From a virus: DNA of 64,000 nucleotides. The notes beneath the pieces were generated by a model. It did no database searches. It saw only the letters and a program-made list of their open reading frames with translations, and was not told the origin of the DNA. A program made the position numbers and the translations under genes. The stretch lies in the IMG/VR virus record IMGVR_UViG_3300037189_021352, positions 1 to 64,000 of that record. The stretch is one strand, 5' to 3'. This document shows positions 47,102-54,830 of this stretch, one piece after another (within the stretch, counting starts at the first letter, position 1; every line of letters starts with the position of its first letter).

Positions 47102-48512
47102 TATAATCTGGTATTGGGTCTGTTATGGACATAATAGCCATGGTTTGTTTAGAATCACCTGAGATAAATGAATCTTTGGTTTCTATATCAATTCCCAAAG
47201 CAGTTGACAAATATTCTTTTTGATCTGGATAATATCTTATTACTTTATAATTCATATCAACAGTTTCTATTCTGCCAGGTAATCCAGGAGGAAAGGGAGG
47301 ACTAATCATTACACCATCTTCATAAACCGCATCTTTGGCTGGTGGAGCCGGTGCATCTGGATCGTCTCTTTCTGCTATATTATAGGGATTATATATATTT
47401 TTTGTTTCGTCCTCTTCTTTATATCCTCTCAAATAACGATACACGTAATAATATTTAATATTATCATTTTCTTGATTGGAATCTTGATGAGGAGCTTCAG
47501 ATATTACTTTACCTTTGTACTGAGAAAGTTGAGTTTGTGGAACAATTATTACTTCTTGTGCTGGGTCTTTTTCAACAATTTCTTGATATAAAAACAAATA
47601 AAACATTCCAGCAAATTCTAAGTAACAAGCCCTGGCTTTCCATGGTAGAGCTACTCTGCTAGGAGTTGTGCTTAAAACCACTTCCGGAATTTCCAGATAA
47701 TTTGTTTTTAAATATTTGATAAATGCATCTGCATGATTTTTTAACGCTGCATCTTTTTGTTTGTCAAAAATACTTTTTATTTCTGCTGCGGTTGGAGGTT
47801 TAAAATTTTGTCCCTGTGGAATACTATCATAGTTTATCATTCCATTTTGATCAAAAGTTATACCTTGTAATACAGAAGAAGATGGAATAGGATCTCCATT
47901 AGAATCACATATTTGTCCAGAATTGTTAATATAAGAAGCTATCGGGGATACGTTTTTTAAAAAAGAACTAATCAATGGTAGTACTTCTTGAAACATACCT
48001 TGTATGGCTGCGCCCAAAGACCATCTCGGATCACCTAACATAGCATAAGGTGCTAAATCAGGTAAAAAACTTTTAGGATCTATATCATGATTTAATTGAG
48101 CTATTTTAGTACTATCAAAGTTAGGATCTTTTTTATAAGATTCTCCTAATTTAGCTAAAAAAGAACGTTGATCTTTAGGTAAAACAGAACCATCAGCACC
48201 TTGAGCATTTGCCAAACTTTCCGGAAAATTGGAATCTGGGTAGATTACATTTATTTCTGATACATGCGGCACACCCATAGCATGTTTGGATTGAATATCT
48301 GCTTGTAAATAATCTTTTACAGTAGAAGAAGGAGAGAGAATGGATGTACCATCTAATCTTTTATTAAGAGTGCCTGGATAATACTCTTGTGAAGGACCAT
48401 TATCAAAATTGGTATATGTATCTGTATTGCCTTCTGTTGCTACATAATTAGTAGTAGCTATTGGATTGCCTTTTTCATCATAGGTTATTGTAGTAGAAAT
48501 TAATTTATTCAT
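47085..48512 (-). CDS. Hypothetical protein, 475 aa
   Basis: This soluble protein has Pro/Asp/Asn-rich linkers and a helical centre (ALPWKARACYLEFAGMFYLFLYQE). The N-terminus ISTTITYDEKGNPIATTNY is fibre-like in style. It is convergent with the spike gene. No late octamer was found at its start. Not recognised; possibly a virion protein transcribed with the minus-strand block. Confidence 0.5.
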   Translation of the reverse strand: MNKLISTTITYDEKGNPIATTNYVATEGNTDTYTNFDNGPSQEYYPGTLNKRLDGTSILSPSSTVKDYLQADIQSKHAMGVPHVSEINVIYPDSNFPESLANAQGADGSVLPKDQRSFLAKLGESYKKDPNFDSTKIAQLNHDIDPKSFLPDLAPYAMLGDPRWSLGAAIQGMFQEVLPLISSFLKNVSPIASYINNSGQICDSNGDPIPSSSVLQGITFDQNGMINYDSIPQGQNFKPPTAAEIKSIFDKQKDAALKNHADAFIKYLKTNYLEIPEVVLSTTPSRVALPWKARACYLEFAGMFYLFLYQEIVEKDPAQEVIIVPQTQLSQYKGKVISEAPHQDSNQENDNIKYYYVYRYLRGYKEEDETKNIYNPYNIAERDDPDAPAPPAKDAVYEDGVMISPPFPPGLPGRIETVDMNYKVIRYYPDQKEYLSTALGIDIETKDSFISGDSKQTMAIMSITDPIPDYTMYSL

Positions 48513-48517
48513 TGTAA

Positions 48518-48988
48518 TTAATCTGATTCTTCTTCATCTTCGCTATTATCTTCTAGATCTAAAAAATTAGTTTGTTGTTGTTGGAGAAATATGGTTTTTA
48601 AAAATTCCATTATAGCATCTCTGTCTCTGGAATTGTTAGCGTGCTGAACAATTATTCGTTCACCTTTTGTATCATATCCAAATAAAATATAACTATCTAG
48701 ATATTCTGTAATGACCGATTTCAACAATAAATAATCTCTTTCTTGAATATTGTTTTGGGTTTGATTTTCTTTTACCCAAACATCCAAAGATTTTTGAAGC
48801 TCTGCGTCGTTAATGGAATTGAATATATTATTACGCACTTCTTCCAAAACTGCAGCTGTCGCGGTTGGATCCATGCCAGACAAAGAAGGGACGGCCACAG
48901 AAATATGTAGCCGACCCTTTTTATTATTTTCTGGTTGAGGATTTTTGTCAGTATTATCTTTAGGCGAGGGTTTCTTGCGTGAAGCCAT
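48518..48988 (-). CDS. Hypothetical protein, 156 aa
   Basis: I choose ATG 48988 (MASRKKPSPKDNTD) since it gives the shorter overlap with the upstream gene. A basic disordered N-terminus is followed by an alpha/beta domain (GRLHISVAVPSLSG, then ITEYLDSYILFGYDTKGERI) and an acidic C-terminal tail (LEDNSEDEEESD). Function unknown. Confidence 0.5.
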   Translation of the reverse strand: MASRKKPSPKDNTDKNPQPENNKKGRLHISVAVPSLSGMDPTATAAVLEEVRNNIFNSINDAELQKSLDVWVKENQTQNNIQERDYLLLKSVITEYLDSYILFGYDTKGERIIVQHANNSRDRDAIMEFLKTIFLQQQQTNFLDLEDNSEDEEESD

Positions 48989-49298
48989 ATGTAGAAGACT
49001 TATTGTTGATACCAAATTTAACAAGGTATTCAATAATTACCTCAATGGAACTGGTTTTAATTTTAAACCGTTCTGGTACATACTGACCTCCGTCATAAAT
49101 CTCAAAATATTCTTCACCCAATTCTCTATGATTATTGTAACAAGTTACCAATACAGATGCAACTCCCGGGTCTACAATAGCTGTCCAAGATCTCGGATCA
49201 CCTTGTGAATATTCTGCAAAGAGCTTATCTGCAATGTATCCACTATCTCGTAGACGCTTGATGAAGTAACTGATTGTTGTTATTTTATTTTTTGCCAT
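48960..49298 (-). CDS. Conserved phage-type hypothetical protein, 112 aa
   Basis: The sequence TISYFIKRLRDSGYIADKLF, then DPRSWTAIVDPGVASVLVTCY and YEIYDGGQ-like end, looks like a compact alpha/beta domain. It lies 12 bp downstream of the sliding clamp gene. I do not know its role; the operon suggests a link to replication or late transcription. Confidence 0.5.
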   Translation of the reverse strand: MAKNKITTISYFIKRLRDSGYIADKLFAEYSQGDPRSWTAIVDPGVASVLVTCYNNHRELGEEYFEIYDGGQYVPERFKIKTSSIEVIIEYLVKFGINNKSSTYGFTQETLA

Positions 49299-49310
49299 AT
49301 GTTTTGTTTG

Positions 49311-50063
49311 TTATTTTACTAATGCTGAAATGATATATTTTAATTCTACGTCTTCTTCTTCTTTGTTTTGAAATACAAAGACTTTATATTGTGTATTAAG
49401 TCTTACTTTAATTTCTGATCTACAATGAGCTAGATTCTTAAAGACTTCCATACTCAAAGGAACGGGTTCGTCTATAGAATCACCGGTAAAAGAAGGAGCG
49501 ACTACCATATTAATGTGATCTACATTTTGTAATGTTTTGTCATTAATTTCTGCCATTACTCTGTCTTCTTTTGTAGAAAAATAAATCTTAGTAAGATCTG
49601 AAGCAAAGGCATAACCAGACATTAACTGTTTAATTTTGCTTGTGTTAATAAAAAATTCTGTATCAAATTTAAGAGATGCAATTTTATTAATATTAACTGG
49701 TGCTTCCTTGACCACACTATCATCCACTAAATGATATTTAAAAAAGGTTTTTTCTCGAGTATCATGATCTATGTTTTGGCATTTGATGAAATTATCTTCA
49801 TTTTCTATAGAAAATTCCCCATTGTCACCTAAACATTCTAAACCTGATAGTAATTTTTTAATACTAATCAAATTTAACCGAACACTAGACGAGATAGAAT
49901 TTGGTAATTTGGCTTTAGCATATAAAATAACTGTACTATCTATTGAAGAACACACTGTGTACAAAGAATCTTCATTAGCATTCAAAACACAGCTTTCCGT
50001 CAAACGATTTACTGGTTTGAGTAACTTCTCTAAATAACTTTTAGGAAGAGGAATAAAAGCCAT
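49311..50063 (-). CDS. 45: Sliding clamp, T4 gp45-like
   Basis: The 250-residue protein has the two-domain beta/alpha rhythm of gp45-type clamps: an N-terminal LPKSYLEKLLKPVNRL, VLNANEDSLYTVCSSIDSTVILYAK, a central repeat around FINTSKIKQLMSGYAFASDLTKIYFS, and a last strand ending IISALVK. T4 gp45 has 228 residues. The ring would tether the polymerase and, in T4, also activate late promoters with gp33 and gp55, relevant to the late octamers seen here. There is no catalytic motif to confirm it. Confidence 0.72.
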   Translation of the reverse strand: MAFIPLPKSYLEKLLKPVNRLTESCVLNANEDSLYTVCSSIDSTVILYAKAKLPNSISSSVRLNLISIKKLLSGLECLGDNGEFSIENEDNFIKCQNIDHDTREKTFFKYHLVDDSVVKEAPVNINKIASLKFDTEFFINTSKIKQLMSGYAFASDLTKIYFSTKEDRVMAEINDKTLQNVDHINMVVAPSFTGDSIDEPVPLSMEVFKNLAHCRSEIKVRLNTQYKVFVFQNKEEEDVELKYIISALVK

Positions 50064-50065
50064 TG

Positions 50066-50551
50066 TTATTTTGAAGAGTTAATTTTTTCTTTCTCGGTAA
50101 TGTGATTGAAAACTTTGCCTAACATTCCAGATATTTTACTAAATGTAGCATCTATCTTTAAAAGTGTTGATTTAATGGTTTTAATATCTTCACTCAATTC
50201 TGATAAAGTACTATTACTCACAATTGCTGGTGCTTGATGAGGCAAAGATGCTGAAGAAGCATATGATGAAGACTGTGGAATTGGTTGGGTATTTTTATCA
50301 ACTAAACTCACACTAACATCCGGAGCCATGTTTTGAACTATCTGTTCTGGGATGTATCCTTTATTAACTGGATCAAAGGTATTGGCTCGTGGTGGTGGCC
50401 CACCTTTCAACGGTGCTATAAAACTATTGATATCTATCCTGTTAGCTGGTTGGGATCTATCACTAGTAATACTGTCTACGTGCTTAAGATGTCCGCCAAC
50501 CATGCTAGCTAGCATGGCGGCGTCTCTATCAAATTCTTTTTCTGAAATCAT
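50066..50551 (-). CDS. Hypothetical protein, 161 aa
   Basis: A helical N-terminus (MISEKEFDRDAAMLASMVGG) is followed by a long Pro/Ser-rich disordered centre and a C-terminal coiled coil (LSELSEDIKTIKSTLLKIDATF). It sits between clamp and folE2, each 2 bp or less away. Function unknown. Confidence 0.5.
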   Translation of the reverse strand: MISEKEFDRDAAMLASMVGGHLKHVDSITSDRSQPANRIDINSFIAPLKGGPPPRANTFDPVNKGYIPEQIVQNMAPDVSVSLVDKNTQPIPQSSSYASSASLPHQAPAIVSNSTLSELSEDIKTIKSTLLKIDATFSKISGMLGKVFNHITEKEKINSSK

Positions 50552-50552
50552 A

Positions 50553-51395
50553 TTACTTTAAATCTCTACCAGCATTAATAACGGACACTGCTATAGAAGA
50601 ATGAATACTCTCATAGTGATTAACAATGACCAGATAATCTTTGATGCGATTATCTAAATCTTTGTCTAATTCAACTGCAACTTTACGAACCATGTCTTCA
50701 ACAAAAACTGGATTTTCATACATCAATTCTGTTTGATAAGCTTCATCAACTCTCTTCAAAGCATTGACAATTGGTGCTGACGAACTTTTCTCCACTGCTG
50801 TAATCAGTTCTTCGAGCCAGTACACTTCTCCGTCTGTGCCTACATTAGCTAATTCAACGGTAACATCTGCATAAGACTGCTGATTATGTGCTCCATAATC
50901 TGAGATTTCTTTAGAACATGGACAAAGAGAAGCATAAAGAACGTTACCATGAAGATAAAATTTCTTTTCTCCATTTACTAAACGTCCTTCTAAAGAACCT
51001 TGATAATCCATGTGAGAGACTACTTTTGAAACCGGAGCTTCCTTCTTGAGAAAGTAATCAAATTTAATCTTAATATAAGCATTTTGACTCTTAAGACGAT
51101 TCTTGCACTCATCCAAAAGAATGTTCATCACTTCATCAATACGATGGGTTTTATTAGCAAGAACTTCCTCTACTAGAATACGATAACGACTCATATTAGT
51201 ACCCTTAACCTCTGGGGTGAGATCTGTATACATACTAATAATGGCTTTGGTTGGATTAATGGTTCCGTCTTTGCGAACAATTTCCATAGGAACAACAATA
51301 TTACGAGATCCTACCTTGGGAATATACTTCTTAGGAAAGCCGTCTAATGTGTTTTGGATGTCGGGAATATCAGCGTTAGTTTTAATGCGTGGCAT
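50553..51395 (-). CDS. folE2: GTP cyclohydrolase IB (FolE2)
   Basis: I choose ATG 51395 (MPRIKTNADIPD), because the longer frame runs back through the gp32 gene. FolE2 signatures are the zinc Cys region SLCPCSKEISDYGAHNQQS and the C-terminal YENPVFVEDMVRKVA; the opening IPDIQNTLDG also matches. FolE2 turns GTP into 7,8-dihydroneopterin triphosphate, the first step to folate and to 7-deazaguanines. With the QueD-like and DpdA-like genes of this block, DNA modification is the more likely purpose. Length 280 residues fits the family. Confidence 0.9.
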   Translation of the reverse strand: MPRIKTNADIPDIQNTLDGFPKKYIPKVGSRNIVVPMEIVRKDGTINPTKAIISMYTDLTPEVKGTNMSRYRILVEEVLANKTHRIDEVMNILLDECKNRLKSQNAYIKIKFDYFLKKEAPVSKVVSHMDYQGSLEGRLVNGEKKFYLHGNVLYASLCPCSKEISDYGAHNQQSYADVTVELANVGTDGEVYWLEELITAVEKSSSAPIVNALKRVDEAYQTELMYENPVFVEDMVRKVAVELDKDLDNRIKDYLVIVNHYESIHSSIAVSVINAGRDLK

Positions 51396-51450
51396 ATTTT
51401 TATTTGGTTTTTTGTTATTATATTTTAAAGTAAACTTTTGTCTCCAAGAA

Positions 51451-52326
51451 TTAAAGATCCTTGAGAATGTCTTTGATGCGGCTGTCAACTGGAATTTCAT
51501 CTTCATCTTCTGAAACGACTGTTGCTTTTTGTGGAGTTGTTTTGGCTACAGATGCTGGTACAAATGAATCTTCTTCATCTTCTTCCACTGCTACAGATTT
51601 TGTAGGTGCACTAGCTGATTCAGTTTGTCCGAGGAAGTGAATATTAAGAGCCTTGGCTACCTCTTCATAAGATTTATGTTCAAAAATAGTATCTAATGAT
51701 TTGACCGAATCATAAACTGTGTCTAAATCTGGGTCTCCTTCTAATGAGGAGGGTGAGGTAAATTTAGAAGCCACATATGTAGGATATCCTCCTTCATTGG
51801 TTTCTACCTTGATACGAAGATTGCATCCTCTTTCAGAAAGGTCAAAAATTTTCATGCCCAAATCATCTGCGTCATCTCCTGAAATAGCTGATGTGATAAT
51901 CTTATCCAATTGTTTTCCAAAACGAAGAATCTTAACCTGGCCTTGATTCTCTGGATTGGTGGGGTCTTTAATGACGTAAACATTGGCAAGCCAATTTTCA
52001 TTACGTTTGATGGGTTTAATACGTTCAATTTCTGCTTTGTCTTGATTGCGGTAAATCTTAGAACGATACTCATCAATAGGACAACGTTCTCCATATGTGG
52101 CTGGACACAAGCAAGAAACCAGTTCATTGGTTACTACACTATTCCAAAGGTGATGATAATAGTGAAACAAGGTTCTTTCTGGATTTGCTAGATTCGGAAT
52201 AAGACGAACAAGGTATGTCTTACCAATTTCTAGCTTCATAAAATCTTTAAAGCTACCTCCTTCACCGGAGGTCTTTTTTGTGAGGGCTTCTTTAATGGAT
52301 TCGAATAGGTTGGCGGTGTATTTCAT
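51451..52326 (-). CDS. 32: Single-stranded DNA-binding protein, T4 gp32-like
   Basis: The core FMKLEIGKTYLVRLIPN and the zinc-binding stretch SCLCPATYGERCPIDEY, preceded by LFHYYHHLW, match gp32-type OB proteins with a zinc-ribbon insertion. The C-terminal tail is acidic (VSEDEDEIPVDSRIKDILKDL), as needed for contacts with replication partners. 291 residues versus 301 in T4. The upstream genes at 52336 and 53001 repeat the T4 order 33-59-32. Confidence 0.92.
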   Translation of the reverse strand: MKYTANLFESIKEALTKKTSGEGGSFKDFMKLEIGKTYLVRLIPNLANPERTLFHYYHHLWNSVVTNELVSCLCPATYGERCPIDEYRSKIYRNQDKAEIERIKPIKRNENWLANVYVIKDPTNPENQGQVKILRFGKQLDKIITSAISGDDADDLGMKIFDLSERGCNLRIKVETNEGGYPTYVASKFTSPSSLEGDPDLDTVYDSVKSLDTIFEHKSYEEVAKALNIHFLGQTESASAPTKSVAVEEDEEDSFVPASVAKTTPQKATVVSEDEDEIPVDSRIKDILKDL

Positions 52327-52335
52327 GGTTTTGTT

Positions 52336-53004
52336 TTAGTTTGGTTTAATATTAACTGATTGTTTGGTTTGATTCAACGTATGTTTTATAAATTGTTCAA
52401 TTGTTCGTGTTCCTTCTTTAACTAATGTTTTAGTTTTAGAAGAAAGATGGTATCTATTACGAAAAGCAAAAAAATTGTCTGCAATGTTAGTATCCCATAC
52501 TGCATTGATAGTCTGTTCATGTAATGTAGAAAAGTTTAATAATTCCATTAAACAATACGGGTTAATAGATTTGGTTCTATAATGCTCCAACCATGCCGGG
52601 CCGTTACCTATTTTGAAATTAATATAATGTTCCAATAAAATTTGATTGTTTAAACAAAACTTAGTTATGAATCCTAAACCCTCTTTGATGGAGTCTAATT
52701 GTTTTTCTGGAGACTGATCTAATTTTTGTTTTTGTGCTAAAGAATAATTTTTAATAGCTGCTCTTCCTATAAAAAATTTTAAAGGAGGTGTAGGTTCTTC
52801 GGGGTGTAAAATTTTAGAAGCACTGAAAAAATCATCCATGTTTATATGTTTAAACTTGGAAAAAAATAAGGACAATTTCTGCAAATACAAAAGAGTAGAA
52901 GAAGGAATATCTGAAAAATCTTTGCGTGGTTTCCAGGCTTCACCGTTGCGAAAATGCTTAAGGTGACAATTGTAAATTTGTTGTTCTAATGAAGAAATGC
53001 TCAA
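52336..53004 (-). CDS. Helicase loader, T4 gp59-like
   Basis: The 222-residue helical protein (T4 gp59 has 217) contains LYLQKLSLFFSKF, INMDDFFSASKIL and LKFFIGRAAIKNYSLAQ, the gp59 N-domain rhythm. It lies directly upstream of gp32, as in T4. gp59 loads the gp41 helicase on gp32-covered forks; gp41 is encoded 2 kb upstream. Similarity is at pattern level. Confidence 0.62.
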   Translation of the reverse strand: MSISSLEQQIYNCHLKHFRNGEAWKPRKDFSDIPSSTLLYLQKLSLFFSKFKHINMDDFFSASKILHPEEPTPPLKFFIGRAAIKNYSLAQKQKLDQSPEKQLDSIKEGLGFITKFCLNNQILLEHYINFKIGNGPAWLEHYRTKSINPYCLMELLNFSTLHEQTINAVWDTNIADNFFAFRNRYHLSSKTKTLVKEGTRTIEQFIKHTLNQTKQSVNIKPN

Positions 53005-53309
53005 GATTCTAACTTGGTTTGTTGTTTTTGTTTAAATCTAAAAATTTTCTTATAGATATTAGGAGTAAGGCTCAAATATGTTTTAATAATGGTTTGAAGA
53101 TTGTGGTCACCTAACAATCCGAAATATATTTTTTGCGTCTTTTTATCTTCAATTAAAATTTTTAAAAAGTTAAGAAAGTTTAACTTCTTTCCTCGGGAAA
53201 TGCAAACAAAAGAACCGAATTTTAAAGTAATATTTTCAAATTCTGTTAGATCCGACATTTCTGAAGGATTCATTAAATCTTCTATTTGTTGGGAGGAAGT
53301 AATAATCAT
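53001..53309 (-). CDS. Hypothetical protein, 102 aa, at the T4 gene 33 position
   Basis: This small protein overlaps the gp59-like gene by 4 bp. The sequence (LTEFENITLKFGSFVCISRG, then basic KKLNFLNFLKILIEDKK) does not resemble T4 gp33, the late co-activator, and lacks the acidic/hydrophobic clamp-binding C-terminus. Only synteny (33-59-32) suggests the role; treat as unknown. Confidence 0.5.
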   Translation of the reverse strand: MIITSSQQIEDLMNPSEMSDLTEFENITLKFGSFVCISRGKKLNFLNFLKILIEDKKTQKIYFGLLGDHNLQTIIKTYLSLTPNIYKKIFRFKQKQQTKLES

Positions 53310-53312
53310 GAA

Positions 53313-54206
53313 CTATCTATTTACCGGGACTAGGTTTTTTGTAACCTCCATAAACAAAGGAGTGATAATTCCTCCACCAGCATGGACGTGTCCACCACCA
53401 TCACAAATTTTTTCTGCAAAGTTTCCTACATTAATAGGATCTTCTTTTGTGTATTGTCTAATGCTTACCTTTTCTGATTTGCTGTTAATGAAAAAGAAAA
53501 CATCCGGACGATGCCGTTGCATCAAAATGTCATTTGTAATATTAGAAAAATTTTCAGACATAATGGCCAATGTTTTCTTTTTCTTATTACCAAAATTAAT
53601 ATAACCTTCAAAGGTGGGTGTTTTGTCAGCTTCGTTGGTTGCTTCTTTTTTGATAAAATTAATAGCTTTTTTTTGTTCTACAGAAAATCCTTTGAATCCT
53701 GAAAAATAATCTTTGATAAATTTTGAAAAATTGTTTTTGTATTCTGACCAAAAAAGAATATTTAAGTCATAAGATTCTGGAATTTCTAAGCGATAACAAT
53801 CATAATCATCCGCCAAGGCTATAAGTGTTTTTTGTGAATCTGAGCGTGCTTGAAAATTTTCTCCTTTAAAGATTTGAGCCATCAATAAAGCATTAGATGA
53901 AATAACTTTATGAATAATTTTTGCTTTATTAAATCTTGGTATGAAATCTACCGATGAATCGTGATGGTCTATAAAAGTAATATTAGACCTGTCCAAATCT
54001 GGTAAGAATTCTTCTCTCAAAGATAAATCTAAAATAAAAGTTTGACAAGGTTTATTGATTTTTTCTAAAGACTTTTTAATGTTATCAATCTGTAGGTTGT
54101 TGACACTGTCATAAGTGATGGTGTCCTCTGGCAAAGCCCATAATAATGTTAATAAGCTAACTGCTCCGTCTAAATCTTTATGAGTATATGCGTGATAACA
54201 AGCCAT
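53313..54206 (-). CDS. DHH-family phosphoesterase
   Basis: The motif series is complete: YTHKDLDGAVS (D-x-D, residues ~7-17), FILDLS, FIDHHDSS (DHH, ~79-86), ALADDYDCYR and the C-terminal DHHA1 element GGGHVHAGGG. The family includes RecJ-like exonucleases, nanoRNases (NrnA) and cyclic-di-AMP phosphodiesterases; at 297 residues this is of the short NrnA/GdpP type. In a phage it may clear nanoRNA or destroy signalling nucleotides of host defence; the latter is speculation. Confidence 0.85.
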   Translation of the reverse strand: MACYHAYTHKDLDGAVSLLTLLWALPEDTITYDSVNNLQIDNIKKSLEKINKPCQTFILDLSLREEFLPDLDRSNITFIDHHDSSVDFIPRFNKAKIIHKVISSNALLMAQIFKGENFQARSDSQKTLIALADDYDCYRLEIPESYDLNILFWSEYKNNFSKFIKDYFSGFKGFSVEQKKAINFIKKEATNEADKTPTFEGYINFGNKKKKTLAIMSENFSNITNDILMQRHRPDVFFFINSKSEKVSIRQYTKEDPINVGNFAEKICDGGGHVHAGGGIITPLFMEVTKNLVPVNR

Positions 54207-54215
54207 TTGTTTAAA

Positions 54216-54818
54216 TTAATAACTAATTATACCAATCATTGCTATATTATGCGGACGAGTTTCTGAAGCTGATCGAGCATTATTATTCGTAGCATTGTCT
54301 GATAATTTAGAAGAATACGCATTGACTGCTCCGATAGAAGTATGGCCTTGCGGACATTCTCCGCCGTATCCCCATCCAGAAGAACCATAAGCTGTACTCC
54401 AACCTGCATACCACATCATACCATCTGCATGACTATGATCTTGGACTGCATCAGATTGAATTGATCCCATCGTTCTACCAGAGTCTATGCCTCTACCGTG
54501 ATCCCATCCTCTAATAAATTCTCCTCGTAGATCTGGTATACAAAAATTAGAACCACCGCCGCCGTACGTATACCCTATGGCTGCAAATAAATCTGTATAT
54601 AAAGGATCAGAAATACTTAAACTTCTGCCATTACATTCTAAAAATCCAGTTGGTGTATTTAAAGCTGCTGTGAAAAATATAGCACCAACTGGAAATATTA
54701 ATTTTTTAATACTTTGAAGTGTGGTTGTATAAGTCGAATTGCTGTGATTTATAAGCAATAAATCTGTCACAAGTGGAGTTGTGGTGGAAGGAAATTCTGA
54801 AATTTTTTTATTAGCCAT
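54216..54818 (-). CDS. Tail collar-domain fibre protein
   Basis: The Phage Tail Collar domain spans residues ~42-125: FPVGAIFFTAALNTPTGFLECNGRSLS-like opening, YTDLFAAIGYTYGGGG and FCIPDLRGEFIRGWDHGRG. The N-terminus KKISEFPSTTTPLVTDLLLI is a common fibre attachment segment. It is a structural gene in the middle of the replication block and carries its own late-type promoter. Confidence 0.85.
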   Translation of the reverse strand: MANKKISEFPSTTTPLVTDLLLINHSNSTYTTTLQSIKKLIFPVGAIFFTAALNTPTGFLECNGRSLSISDPLYTDLFAAIGYTYGGGGSNFCIPDLRGEFIRGWDHGRGIDSGRTMGSIQSDAVQDHSHADGMMWYAGWSTAYGSSGWGYGGECPQGHTSIGAVNAYSSKLSDNATNNNARSASETRPHNIAMIGIISY

Positions 54819-54822
54819 AACT

Positions 54823-54830
54823 TATTTATT
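54823..54830 (-). promoter_or_regulatory. Late promoter AATAAATA (minus strand)
   Basis: The octamer ends 4 nt before the tail-collar ATG at 54818. It lies at the 3' end of the helicase gene. Confidence 0.58.

Noticed and set aside
51396-51506. Upstream extension of folE2 by 37 codons
   Set aside because: It would run through the end of the gp32 gene, and the conserved FolE2 N-terminus starts at the ATG at 51395.
53001-53309. Assignment as T4 gp33
   Set aside because: Only gene order supports it; no sequence features of gp33 are visible, so it is left as unknown.
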